From: Acinetobacter oleivorans DR1
Lineage (GTDB): Bacteria > Pseudomonadota > Gammaproteobacteria > Pseudomonadales > Moraxellaceae
Reading direction: 5' to 3'
Assembly: GCF_000196795.1 (NCBI RefSeq)
Contig: NC_014259.1
Span: 124,001-188,000, forward strand
Length of the DNA: 64,000 bases
Position 1 is the stretch's first letter. The number at the start of each line of letters is the position of its first letter. A program made the position numbers and the translations under genes. Below, in pieces: positions 54,026 through 63,094 of the stretch. The notes beneath the pieces were generated by a model. That model ran no database searches. It saw only the letters and a program-made list of their open reading frames with translations, and was not told the DNA's origin.

Positions 54026-55363
54026 ATGAGTTATTTTGGAACGGATGGTATTCGTGGAAAATTTGGGCAAATGCCTATTACTCCAGAGTTTGCTTTAAAA
54101 CTCGGTTTTGCTGCAGGGAAGGTATTAAAACGAACGAGTCAAAAAAATAAACCACTCGTTGTATTAGGAAAAGACACTCGTTTATCTGGCTACATTTTAG
54201 AATCTGCTTTGCAGGCGGGCTTAAACGCTGCTGGCGTATATGTTCATCTACTTGGTCCTTTACCAACACCAGCCATTGCACATCTTACCCGTGCTTTGCA
54301 TGCACATGCAGGTATTGTTATTTCTGCATCGCATAATCCATATTATGATAATGGGATTAAATTCTTCTCAAGTGAAGGCAAAAAATTACCAGATTCGTTA
54401 CAAGAAGAAATTAACCGCGAATTAGAAAAAGATTTATTCATTGAGGACACTGCAAACTTAGGTAAAAGTGTTCGTGTAAATGATGCAAATGGTCGCTATA
54501 TTGAATTCTGTAAATCTACATTCCCTTACCACTTTGATTTAAATAATTTAAAGATTGTGTTGGACTGTGCTCATGGCGCTGCATATAGCGTTGGACCTTC
54601 AGTTTTCCGTGAGTTAGGGGCAAAAGTTGTTGCTTTATATAATGAACCAGATGGCTTAAATATTAATGAGAGCTGTGGTTCAACACATCCTGAACACTTA
54701 CAAAAAGCAGTAGTTGAGCACGAAGCAGATTTAGGTATTGCCTTTGATGGTGATGCTGACCGTGTTGTGATGGTTGATAAGTTTGGTAACTTAATTGATG
54801 GCGACCATATTTTATATATTTTGGCGACTCAAGCTCAAAATAAGCCAGCGGGTATTGTTGGTACTGTCATGAGTAATATGGCACTTGAAGTTGCACTTGA
54901 AAAAGCAAACGTTAACTTTATTCGTGCAAAAGTTGGTGACCGCTATGTATTACAAGCTTTAGAAGAAAATGGTTGGGTGATAGGTGGCGAACCTTCTGGT
55001 CATATTCTAACTTTAGACAAGAGTACGACTGGTGATGCCATTATTGCCGCTCTTCAAGTTTTAACTGTGATGGTTGAGCAAAACAAGGCTCTTCATGAAT
55101 TGGTTCAAGACTTTAAATTATTCCCACAAGTTCTTTTGAACGTACGTTTAGAACAAATGCTTGATCCGTATTCTATTCCGGCATTGGTTACTGAATTTGA
55201 TAAAGCAGAAGCACAGCTCAAAGGCCGTGGCCGTATCTTGATTCGTAAGTCTGGAACAGAGCCTGTGATTCGTGTCATGGTTGAAGGTGATGATGAGCAA
55301 GAGGTGAAAGCTTTAGCTCAGCATTTAGCAGATTCAGTTCGTTCACAAGCACAAGTCGCATAA
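54026..55363 (+). CDS. glmM: Phosphoglucosamine mutase
   Basis: Interconverts glucosamine-6-P and glucosamine-1-P for cell-wall and LPS precursors. The 445-residue protein has 'YFGTDGIRGKFG', active-site serine loop 'GIVISASHNPYYDNGIKFF', metal loop 'IAFDGDADRVVMVD', 'GGEPSGHI' and phosphate loop 'RKSGTEPVIRVMVEG'. First gene of the glmM-pdxH-recJ run. Confidence 0.97.
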   Translation: MSYFGTDGIRGKFGQMPITPEFALKLGFAAGKVLKRTSQKNKPLVVLGKDTRLSGYILESALQAGLNAAGVYVHLLGPLPTPAIAHLTRALHAHAGIVISASHNPYYDNGIKFFSSEGKKLPDSLQEEINRELEKDLFIEDTANLGKSVRVNDANGRYIEFCKSTFPYHFDLNNLKIVLDCAHGAAYSVGPSVFRELGAKVVALYNEPDGLNINESCGSTHPEHLQKAVVEHEADLGIAFDGDADRVVMVDKFGNLIDGDHILYILATQAQNKPAGIVGTVMSNMALEVALEKANVNFIRAKVGDRYVLQALEENGWVIGGEPSGHILTLDKSTTGDAIIAALQVLTVMVEQNKALHELVQDFKLFPQVLLNVRLEQMLDPYSIPALVTEFDKAEAQLKGRGRILIRKSGTEPVIRVMVEGDDEQEVKALAQHLADSVRSQAQVA

Positions 55364-55373
55364 GGTGCATGAC

Positions 55374-56030
55374 ATGAGTGATGTCATCAAAGATTTAAGT
55401 GAATTACGCTTAAGTTATGAGCAAGGTGAGTTGCATGAGGGGCAGGTTGAATCTAACCCTCATCAGCAGTTTCTTGGTTGGTTTAACCATGCTCTAGCAG
55501 CGAATTTGCATGAACCCTATGCAATGTCATTAGCAACCGCAAGTGCAAATGGCAGACCTCATGTTAGAACTGTTTTGTTACGTGGGGCCACAGAAGCTGG
55601 TTATGATTTTTATACGAATTATGATAGTCAAAAAGGTATTGATTTGGCAGAAAATCCATATGCCGAATTATTATTTTACTGGCCAAGTCTAGAGCGTCAG
55701 GTGCGAGTGGGTGGTCGTGTAGTTAAAATTGCTGAGCAAGAATCTACAGATTACTACCTTAAGCGACCACGTGATAGCCAGATTGCAGCGCATATCAGTA
55801 CTCCCCAAAGCGGTAAAATTGAAAGCCGAGAGCTGTTACAGCAACGTTTTCAAGAATTACAACAGCAAGTTGAAAGCCGTGAAGTGCTTGATAAGCCGGA
55901 GTTCTGGGGCGGTTATCGTCTGCAACCAGATTATTTTGAATTCTGGCAAGGGCGACCAAATCGTTTACATGACCGCTTGAGTTATGAAAAAATCGACGGT
56001 CAATGGACGTTGCACCGACTGATGCCTTAA
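55374..56030 (+). CDS. pdxH: Pyridoxamine 5'-phosphate oxidase
   Basis: FMN enzyme that makes pyridoxal-5'-phosphate from PNP or PMP. The 218 residues match E. coli PdxH in length. Motifs: 'EPYAMSLATASANGRPHVRTVLLRG', 'FYTNYDSQKG', 'LLFYWPSLERQVRVGG' and 'WGGYRLQPDYFEFWQGRPNRLHDR'. The start is ATG 55374 with AAGG eight bases upstream; an in-frame GTG at 55365 is possible. 10 bp after glmM. Confidence 0.96.
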   Translation: MSDVIKDLSELRLSYEQGELHEGQVESNPHQQFLGWFNHALAANLHEPYAMSLATASANGRPHVRTVLLRGATEAGYDFYTNYDSQKGIDLAENPYAELLFYWPSLERQVRVGGRVVKIAEQESTDYYLKRPRDSQIAAHISTPQSGKIESRELLQQRFQELQQQVESREVLDKPEFWGGYRLQPDYFEFWQGRPNRLHDRLSYEKIDGQWTLHRLMP

Positions 56031-57731
56031 ATGACAAAAATACAAATCAAACAAAGACCTTTATTGACACGCCCTGAACAGTTTCAGGGCGTGCCTCCGT
56101 TTATTGCCGAGATTTTGGCAAGGCGTGGAGTAGAATCTGAACAGGAATTAGAGCTAAAGCTTAAGAATTTATTAGCCCCACAGCTCAAGGGGCTAGAAAC
56201 CGCTGTGGCATTAATAGATCAAGCTATTGATGAACAGAAAAAGATTGTTATTGTCGGTGACTATGATGCGGATGGAGCTACTAGTACAGCGTTAATGGTA
56301 TTGGTGCTTCGCGATATGGGAGCACAAGTCGACTATTTAGTTCCAGACCGATTTAAATACGGATATGGGCTTACCCCCGCAATTGCAGAGCTTGCACATC
56401 AAACTTATCAACCTGATTTATTAATTACAGTTGATAATGGAATTTCCAGTCATGCTGGAGTTGATACAGCCCATGCGCTGGGCATGCAAGTTATTATTAC
56501 CGATCATCACTTAACAACAAAAGAAACGCCTCTAGCAGAAGCGGTGGTTAACCCAAATCAGTTAGGCTGTGATTTTCCAAGTAAGGCGCTTGCTGGTGTT
56601 GGTGTTGCATTTTATGTGCTGGCCAATTTGGCAAGTTTACGTAGCAGACAAGGTAAAAGCACAAGTAAAGTCACTCAATATCTAGATTTAGTCGCTTTGG
56701 GAACTTATGCAGATGTGGCTGTTCTAGACTATAACAACCGTATATTGGTCGATGCGGGCGTAAAACGTATTCAGCAACATCAGTGTCGAGTTGGAATATT
56801 GGCACTGTTGGATATTGCTGGCCGAGAGGCGTCGTCTTTGCGTGCACAAGATCTAGGTTTTGTTTTAGGTCCGCGTATTAATGCTGCTGGGCGTATGGAG
56901 AGCATGCGAATCGGTATAGAGTGTTTATTAGCAGACTCTATGGAAACAGCTTACCCGATTGCTCAACAATTAAATCAGTTGAATATAGAGCGGCGACAAA
57001 TTGAAGGAGAGATGAAGCAACAAGCTTTATCTGCTTTAGATAGTTTGCAGCTCTCAAAAGAAGATATTCCCCCAGCTCTGGTGCTCTTTGAAGAAAACTG
57101 GCATCAAGGCGTGATTGGGATTGTCGCAGGGCGTTTAAAAGAACAGTTTCATCGCCCAGCTATTGTCTTTGCACCAGATGAAGATGGTGTCCATATTAAA
57201 GGATCTGCACGTTCAATTGATGGTGTGCACATTCGAGATATGATTGAACAGGTTGCTGAACAACATCCGGAATTGGTGAGCCATTTTGGTGGACATGCGG
57301 CGGCGGCAGGTTTAACGATACGTAAAGAAAATTTTGATGCTTTTAAAACTGTTTTTACTGGCTGTGTTGCAGCTATGGAAGAATCTTTATTTCAAGCAAC
57401 GCTATGGACGGATGGGGAATTACCAGCTTCGGCTTTGCAACTAGACACATTGGACTGGATAGAGCAGCTTGGGCCATGGGGGCAAAAATTCCCTTTTCCT
57501 CAGTTTGAAGGACATTTTAAAGTTGTCGATTATCGCTGGCTTAAAGAAACACATCTAAAACTTAGATTGGCTCTTGATCAATATACTTTTGATGCGATTG
57601 CTTTTAATGCCGCTGGACGATTTGAATTTAATCCTATGCGAGATGAAGTTCATTTGGTCTATGAGATTGATCGTAATGTATTTAAGGGTAATGTAAATTT
57701 ACAATTGCGTATTGTGCATTTAAACCAATAA
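56031..57731 (+). CDS. recJ: Single-stranded-DNA exonuclease RecJ
   Basis: 5'-3' ssDNA exonuclease of recombination and mismatch repair. The 566-residue DHH-family protein has 'IVGDYDADGATSTALMVLVL' (motif I), 'DLLITVDNGIS' (motif II), 'VIITDHHLT' (motif III), 'PRINAAGRMESM', 'HQGVIGIVAGRLKEQF' and the DHHA1 'SHFGGHAAAAGLTI'. Starts immediately after the pdxH stop codon. Confidence 0.97.
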   Translation: MTKIQIKQRPLLTRPEQFQGVPPFIAEILARRGVESEQELELKLKNLLAPQLKGLETAVALIDQAIDEQKKIVIVGDYDADGATSTALMVLVLRDMGAQVDYLVPDRFKYGYGLTPAIAELAHQTYQPDLLITVDNGISSHAGVDTAHALGMQVIITDHHLTTKETPLAEAVVNPNQLGCDFPSKALAGVGVAFYVLANLASLRSRQGKSTSKVTQYLDLVALGTYADVAVLDYNNRILVDAGVKRIQQHQCRVGILALLDIAGREASSLRAQDLGFVLGPRINAAGRMESMRIGIECLLADSMETAYPIAQQLNQLNIERRQIEGEMKQQALSALDSLQLSKEDIPPALVLFEENWHQGVIGIVAGRLKEQFHRPAIVFAPDEDGVHIKGSARSIDGVHIRDMIEQVAEQHPELVSHFGGHAAAAGLTIRKENFDAFKTVFTGCVAAMEESLFQATLWTDGELPASALQLDTLDWIEQLGPWGQKFPFPQFEGHFKVVDYRWLKETHLKLRLALDQYTFDAIAFNAAGRFEFNPMRDEVHLVYEIDRNVFKGNVNLQLRIVHLNQ

Positions 57732-57763
57732 AAAAATCCGCTCATTTGAGCGGATTTTTTTAT
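57732..57763. terminator. Bidirectional terminator between recJ and the porin gene
   Basis: AAAATCCGCTC-ATTT-GAGCGGATTTT hairpin between convergent genes with A- and T-runs. Confidence 0.93.
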
Positions 57764-57779
57764 AAACTTTTAGGTAAGA

Positions 57780-58547
57780 TTAGAAGCGGTAGCCTGCACG
57801 AACACCATAAGTGTTATCGTTGTCACCGAAACCAATACGACCTTCAAGACTTACTTGTTGATTTAAGAATTTTTTAGCATTAATACCAAATTCATCTTTA
57901 TCAGTTAAGTCGTTATTGTAGTAATCCACACCAAGACTTAAAGTTTTATCGATGTAGTAGTCACCACGAACTTTATATTCGTCTAGGTCACCAAACGCAC
58001 CGAACGCTTCAAGGTTTACGTCATGTTGACCTACTTGAGTTACGTATTTAGCACGAACTGTTGGATCAGCGCCGTCTTTACCATCTTTTTCGTCGTAACC
58101 TTTAACACCTAGTGCAAGTAATAAACCTGGAGCTGGTAAATAACCTACTTCAGCTGCATAAGTAGTTACTTTGCTATCAATATTGGTGTTATCAATTTCA
58201 CGCTCATTACGGCCTACATCACCGCTAAGGTAGAAATCTGAGTTAGGAACATAGTATTCAACACCTACGCCATACTGAGTATCTTTAGTACCGCTGTTAT
58301 CGCCATAGTTGATAAGTGCGTTAACATTACTTGCACGGCTTAAAAATGCTGCTTCTGCAAGTGGAGCGTTACGAGTTTGAACAGGATTAAAGTAATAAGT
58401 CCCGTCAACACCGAATTTACTTACGCTGCTACCGTTGTCTGGATCAAGATAATTGTAAGAACCACCAACTTCAGCTTGGTAAGCGTTTGCTGCGCCACTT
58501 ACTGCGAGTGCAGATAAAAGAGCTGATGCAATTGCTAGTTTTTTCAT
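57780..58547 (-). CDS. Putative outer-membrane porin
   Basis: A 255-residue protein with signal peptide MKKLAIASALLSALAVSGAANA, cut before 'YQAEVGG'. Amphipathic strands such as 'SDFYLSGDVGRNE', 'VNLEAFGAFGDLDEYKVRGDYYIDK' and 'VSLEGRIGFGDN' end in 'YGVRAGYRF', the barrel C-terminus. It has the look of the Acinetobacter 'putative porin' family; the exact name and substrate are not clear. Strong ribosome-binding site AGAGGGGAGAG, convergent with recJ. Confidence 0.85.
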   Translation of the reverse strand: MKKLAIASALLSALAVSGAANAYQAEVGGSYNYLDPDNGSSVSKFGVDGTYYFNPVQTRNAPLAEAAFLSRASNVNALINYGDNSGTKDTQYGVGVEYYVPNSDFYLSGDVGRNEREIDNTNIDSKVTTYAAEVGYLPAPGLLLALGVKGYDEKDGKDGADPTVRAKYVTQVGQHDVNLEAFGAFGDLDEYKVRGDYYIDKTLSLGVDYYNNDLTDKDEFGINAKKFLNQQVSLEGRIGFGDNDNTYGVRAGYRF

Positions 58548-58599
58548 GGAATCTCTCCCCTCTAAAAAGCGATTTTATAAATGTTTTGTTACAACTTTT

Positions 58600-58627
58600 A
58601 GTCTAGAGGAAAATCGGGTAGCGTCAA
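58600..58627 (-). promoter_or_regulatory. Predicted promoter of the porin gene
   Basis: On the minus strand TTGACG (-35), 16-bp spacer, TAGACT (-10), about 50 bp before the porin start. Confidence 0.55.
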
Positions 58628-58939
58628 TCTTGCACAAGTAACCGCACTGTAACTATGTGCTTTTTTTGTAAGTATGTTTAACTTAAGTATTTGATTTTAA
58701 ACTATAAAAATAGAATGTTTAATTTTATTAAAATTGAGGAGATTTTGTGTAGATCATAAAAAATGCTGTAAAAGTACCCAATTTTGTATGAGGATGTTAC
58801 TGGTTAAGCTTAAAATGAACTGAAGAAAATTTAGAAATTAGATGAGTGAAATATAATGAGAAATACAAAGCAGGTTCGAAGATAACCGCAGCTATGCTAA
58901 AATAATTGACTGTTTATCTGCTCTTATGGGAACACTCGC
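58628..58939. other. Intergenic stretch before prfB
   Basis: About 310 bp of AT-rich DNA without a gene or repeat that I can support. A weak promoter-like pair for prfB (TTCGAA at 58875, TAAAAT at 58898, 17-bp spacer) is the only signal seen. Confidence 0.4.
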
Positions 58940-60035
58940 GTGGAAATTAATCCTTATCTAAACCAATTGAAAGACTTAACTGATCGTAGCCAAACACTAC
59001 GGGGGTATCTTTGACTACGATCTGAAAAAAGAGCGTTTAGAAGAAGTTTTACGTGAGTTAGAAGACCCTGCGATTTGGAATGATCAAAGCCGTGCTCAGG
59101 CGATGGCAAAAGAAAAGGGCGAACTAGAAAACGTTATTAATGTATTGGATGGGTTGTCAACACAACTTGAAGATGCAAAAGCGATGTTAGATTTGGCTGT
59201 AGAAGCTGATGATGAAAGCTTGCTTGAAGATGTTCAGTCAGAGCTTAGTGCTGCTGAAGATGAACTGGCTAAACTTGAATTCCGTCGTATGTTTAGTAAC
59301 CCAATGGACCCGAATCCTTGCTATGTCGAGATTCAATCAGGTTCAGGCGGTACCGAAGCACAAGACTGGGCATCTATGCTTTTACGTATGTATATGCGCT
59401 GGATTGAACGTCATGGCTTTAAAGCAGAACTCATGGAAGTATCTGATGGTGACGTAGCTGGTATTAAATCTGCAACAATTCGTGTTGAGGGTGAATATGC
59501 CTACGGTTGGTTACGCACAGAATCGGGTGTCCACCGTTTAGTTCGTAAATCACCATTTGACAGTGGTAACCGCCGTCATACTTCATTCTCTGCGGTATTT
59601 ATTTCACCAGAAGTTGATGACAACATTGAAATTGATATTAATCCTTCTGATGTTCGTACCGATACTTACCGTGCATCTGGGGCAGGTGGTCAGCATATTA
59701 ACAAAACCGATTCGGCAGTACGTTTGACTCACACTCCAACAGGTATTGTGGTGGCGTGTCAGAACCAGCGTTCGCAACATGCTAACCGTGACCATGCATG
59801 GAAACAATTACGTGCGCGTTTGTATGAATTGGAAATGCAAAAACGTAATGAAGCGGCTCAAGCTCTAGAAGACTCGAAGTCTGATATTGGTTGGGGAAGC
59901 CAAATTCGTTCATATGTATTAGATGATTCGCGTATTAAAGATTTACGCACGGGTGTTGAAAACTCTAATACAGGTGCTGTTCTTGATGGTGACCTTGATC
60001 GCTTTATTGAGGCGAGCTTAAAACAAGGTTTATAA
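58940..60035 (+). CDS. prfB: Peptide chain release factor 2 (programmed +1 frameshift)
   Basis: Recognises UGA and UAA stops. Codons 1-24 run from GTG 58940 to the CTT at 59009-59011, followed by an in-frame TGA at 59012-59014. The ribosome shifts +1 and continues with GAC at 59013. The site reads GGGGG-TATCTTTGAC, like the E. coli prfB shift site, with an internal ribosome-binding-site-like G-run. The product is about 364 residues, with the GGQ motif in 'SGAGGQHINKTDSAVR' and the SPF anticodon-like tripeptide in 'KSPFDSGNRRH'. RF2 controls its own level by this mechanism, so the gene is intact, not broken. Confidence 0.97.
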
Positions 60036-60151
60036 GAGTCTGCTGAACTTTTAGTTTAAATACAGTTCATCTATGAATATGTAGAACTCTTGGATTTTTA
60101 GCGATTAAAACGGCAAAGCAATTCAGCCTTCGAATCTTAATCGAAAAAATG

Positions 60152-60215
60152 CGATATGAATATCGAAAAAAATAGATATGAATATCGCAAAAATGCGATA
60201 TGATGGTTTCGAAAT
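60152..60215. promoter_or_regulatory. Repeated CGATAT-GA-ATATCG sites, probable ArsR operator
   Basis: The 222-bp gap before the ArsR gene holds a perfect dyad CGATAT-GA-ATATCG (60152-60165) and a second near copy, AGATATGAATATCG, about 22 bp on, then GCGATATGAT. Such AT-rich dyads are typical ArsR-family operators, so autoregulation is likely. Confidence 0.6.
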
Positions 60216-60256
60216 GCTGAATAAAGCTTTGTTCGTTTAAAAGACGTGTTGAGCCT

Positions 60257-60559
60257 ATGGATATTGATGCAATTAGCAAAGCCCTTTCCAATCCGCTACG
60301 TCGGCAGATTTTGCAATGGTTGAAAGAACCTGCGCATTATTTACCAGTGGAAGAGTGTGGTGGTAGTTTTGAGAAGGGTGTTTGTGCAGGTCATATTGAA
60401 CGATTGGGCAAAGTAGCACAGTCTACAATGTCGAATCATTTGTCTGTTTTACAACAGGCGGGTCTGATTCAGGTCCAAAAATATGGTCAATGGTCTTATT
60501 TTTCACGTAACGAAGCTTTGATTCAGCAATATATCGAACATTTAAAACAAACACTTTAA
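60257..60559 (+). CDS. ArsR family transcriptional regulator
   Basis: A 100-residue winged-helix repressor: 'ISKALSNPLRRQILQWLKEP' at the N-terminus, recognition helix 'VAQSTMSNHLSVLQQAGLIQ' and wing 'KYGQWSYFSRN'. No metal-binding CxC box of classical ArsR is present. Instead two Cys residues lie in 'VEECGGSFEKGVCAGH', which could sense electrophiles or redox state (inference). The downstream gene, an Old Yellow Enzyme, starts 27 bp later and is the probable target. Confidence 0.9.
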   Translation: MDIDAISKALSNPLRRQILQWLKEPAHYLPVEECGGSFEKGVCAGHIERLGKVAQSTMSNHLSVLQQAGLIQVQKYGQWSYFSRNEALIQQYIEHLKQTL

Positions 60560-60586
60560 CAATATAAAGTGTAAGTCGAGGCGACT

Positions 60587-61645
60587 ATGGCTGAACTCAA
60601 TACTCCTTTAACGGTTGGTGATTTTGAAATCAAAAATCGATTGGTAATGGCTCCATTAACGCGTGCGCGTAGTGGTGAAAGCCGAGTACCTAATGATTTG
60701 ATGGTTGAATATTATCAACAGCGTGCAAATGCTGGTCTTATTTTGACTGAAGCAACAGTGATTGGTTCAAAAACTGTGGGTTATGCAGAAACTCCGGGAT
60801 TATGGTCACAAGAGCAGGCACAGGCTTGGAATAAAATTATTGAGGCAGTTCATGCTCAAGGTTCAAAAATTGTAGCTCAACTTTGGCATGTTGGCCGTAT
60901 TTCGCATCCTGAACTTTTAGATGGTGATATTCCTGTTGCACCAAGTGCAATTCAACCTGCGGGTGAAGTGAGTTTATTACGTCCTAAACGTCCTTATGTA
61001 ACACCGCGTGCACTTTCAATTGAAGAGATTCAAGAAGTTATTGCTCAATACAAACATTCAGCAGAATTGGCTAAAGCAGCTGGTTTTGATGGTGTTGAAT
61101 TACACGCAGCGAATGGTTACTTAATTGACCAGTTCCTTCAAAGTAATACCAACCAACGTGATGATGAATACGGTGGCCCTGTTGAAAACCGTGCACGTTT
61201 ATTATTAGAAGTCGTTGATGCATTTATTGAAGTGTGGGGCGCTGGCCGAGTAGGTGTACATATTGCACCACGTGGTGATTCACACGATATGGGTGATGAA
61301 AATCCATTAGCAACTTTTGGTTATGTTGTTGAACAACTGAGCCAACGTAACGTTGCTTTCATCTTCTCTCGTGAATATGAAGCTGCTGACAGTATTAGTC
61401 CTAAACTTCGTGAAAAATTTAATGGTGTATGGATTGCGAATGAGAACCTAACACCAGAGTCAGCAAAACGTATTTTGCGTGATGGTGAAGCTGACGCAGT
61501 ATCTTTTGGTAAAGCATATATTGCCAACCCAGATCTTTTACAGCGTTTAGAGCAAGACTTACCTTTAAATGAACTTCAACCAACAACTTTATATGCAAAA
61601 GGTGCTGAAGGTTATACAGACTATCCAACGCTAGAAGCTTCGTAA
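60587..61645 (+). CDS. Old Yellow Enzyme family alkene reductase (NemA-like)
   Basis: FMN enzyme that reduces activated C=C bonds and nitro groups with NADPH. The 352 residues form a TIM barrel with 'FEIKNRLVMAPLTRARSGES', 'AQLWHVGRISHPELLDGDIPVAPSAI', 'GFDGVELHAANGYLIDQFLQSNTNQRDDEYGG' and 'VSFGKAYIANPDLL'. Related to N-ethylmaleimide reductase and xenobiotic reductases. Probably cotranscribed with the ArsR gene, as a detoxification unit. Confidence 0.92.
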   Translation: MAELNTPLTVGDFEIKNRLVMAPLTRARSGESRVPNDLMVEYYQQRANAGLILTEATVIGSKTVGYAETPGLWSQEQAQAWNKIIEAVHAQGSKIVAQLWHVGRISHPELLDGDIPVAPSAIQPAGEVSLLRPKRPYVTPRALSIEEIQEVIAQYKHSAELAKAAGFDGVELHAANGYLIDQFLQSNTNQRDDEYGGPVENRARLLLEVVDAFIEVWGAGRVGVHIAPRGDSHDMGDENPLATFGYVVEQLSQRNVAFIFSREYEAADSISPKLREKFNGVWIANENLTPESAKRILRDGEADAVSFGKAYIANPDLLQRLEQDLPLNELQPTTLYAKGAEGYTDYPTLEAS

Positions 61646-61709
61646 TTTTTTAAACTGATAATTTATTGACCTCATTCATTTATGGGTTCCGTAAATCGCT
61701 TTTCTTGTA

Positions 61710-61746
61710 ATGGTAGAGTTTAGGTATCGAAACTCTGCCATTTTTT
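61710..61746 (+). terminator. Intrinsic terminator after the OYE gene
   Basis: ATGGTAGAGTTT / AAACTCTGCCAT stem (one T-G pair) with an 8-nt loop and six T, 65 bp past the stop. Confidence 0.85.
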
Positions 61747-61801
61747 CTATCTATGTTATATTTTCCCCAGTTTTAAACTTTGACTATTTGAGGCAAACCG
61801 C

Positions 61802-63094
61802 TTGGCGACCCCATTTTGGTACAACACCGCACTCCATTTATTAAAACCTTTTTACCACTGGCGGATAAAAAAACGTGCAGAAAGCCAGGAATTATATAAT
61901 CAGGAATGTCTGGAAAGATTTGGGCCGTTTGAATCTCCAAAAAATGTGAGAGCGATTTGGTTCCATGCTGTTTCGGTTGGAGAAACCAATGCTGCGCAGC
62001 CTTTAATCGAGCACTATCTTAAACTCGGACAACCTGTGCTAGTTACTAATACGACTAAAACTGGGCAGGCACGTGCGAAATCATTATTTTTAAAAGCACC
62101 TTATTTAGATTTATTTCAAGCAGTTTATTTGCCTGTTGATCAAAAGCACCTTTTAAAACAATTTTTTGAATTGTATCAGCCAAAACTTTTAGCATTGGTT
62201 GAAACTGAGCTTTGGCCAAATTTAATTGATCAAGCCAAGCTACAACAAGTTCCCTGTTTATTGTTAAATGCGCGGTTATCAGAAAAATCAGCTAAAGGTT
62301 ATAGTCGAGTCTCAGGTTTAACAGCAGGAATGCTCAAACAAATTGACTGGGTATTAGCGCAAGATAATGCTACTCGCCAACGCTATGTCGAGCTTGGCTT
62401 AGATCAACAAAAAAGTCAGGTGGTTGGAAATATTAAATTTGATATTCACGCACCAGAAGCATTTATAAATCAGGCAGCAAAGCTACACCAGTTATGGTAT
62501 TTGGGCGAACGAAAAGTACTGACAATTGCCAGTACACATGCACCCGAAGAACAACAAATTTTGCAAGCACTTCAGCCTTATTTAAAGTCAGATCCAGAGT
62601 TAGTTTGTATTGTCGTACCTCGACATCCTGAACGTTTCGATGAAGTATTTGAAATTTGCCAAAACCTAGATTTAATTACTCACCGTAGAAGCTTGAACCA
62701 AAGTATTCATACGAGTACACAGGTTTATCTAGCCGATAGTATGGGGGAACTTTGGTTATGGTACGCTTTAAGTCAGGTGTGTTTTGTAGGTGGTTCTTTA
62801 AATGAGCCGGGTGGTGGACATAATATTTTAGAGCCTATGGTTTTGAATGTGCCGACCGTCATTGGACCTCGTTACTTTAATTTCCAAACCATTGTCGATG
62901 AATTCATTGACGAAAATGGTGTGCTCATCGCCCAAGACGCTGAGCAAGTTGTAGCAATCTGGATGGCATGTTTAGCTGAACCTGATCAAACCCAACAAGT
63001 AGTAGAACAAGCACATAAAGTCTTACAACGTAACCAAGGTTCATTGCAAAAACATATTGGCGTAATTAATCGGTATTTGGCCGACAAACCATGA
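61802..63094 (+). CDS. waaA: 3-deoxy-D-manno-octulosonic acid transferase
   Basis: Adds Kdo to lipid IVA in LPS/LOS synthesis. The 430-residue GT-B protein has 'IWFHAVSVGETNAAQPLIEHYLK', 'VTNTTKTGQARAKSLF', 'LALVETELWPNLIDQA', 'TIASTHAPEEQQIL' and 'FVGGSLNEPGGGHNILEPM'. The start is TTG 61802 with GAGG nine bases upstream, fitting the family N-terminus. The stop overlaps the rsmE start by 4 bp (ATGA). Confidence 0.95.
   Translation: MATPFWYNTALHLLKPFYHWRIKKRAESQELYNQECLERFGPFESPKNVRAIWFHAVSVGETNAAQPLIEHYLKLGQPVLVTNTTKTGQARAKSLFLKAPYLDLFQAVYLPVDQKHLLKQFFELYQPKLLALVETELWPNLIDQAKLQQVPCLLLNARLSEKSAKGYSRVSGLTAGMLKQIDWVLAQDNATRQRYVELGLDQQKSQVVGNIKFDIHAPEAFINQAAKLHQLWYLGERKVLTIASTHAPEEQQILQALQPYLKSDPELVCIVVPRHPERFDEVFEICQNLDLITHRRSLNQSIHTSTQVYLADSMGELWLWYALSQVCFVGGSLNEPGGGHNILEPMVLNVPTVIGPRYFNFQTIVDEFIDENGVLIAQDAEQVVAIWMACLAEPDQTQQVVEQAHKVLQRNQGSLQKHIGVINRYLADKP

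Noticed and set aside
58940..59014. An in-frame TGA near the start of prfB, as if the gene were broken
   Set aside because: It is the well-known programmed +1 frameshift site of release factor 2; the sequence around it and the continuing frame are intact.
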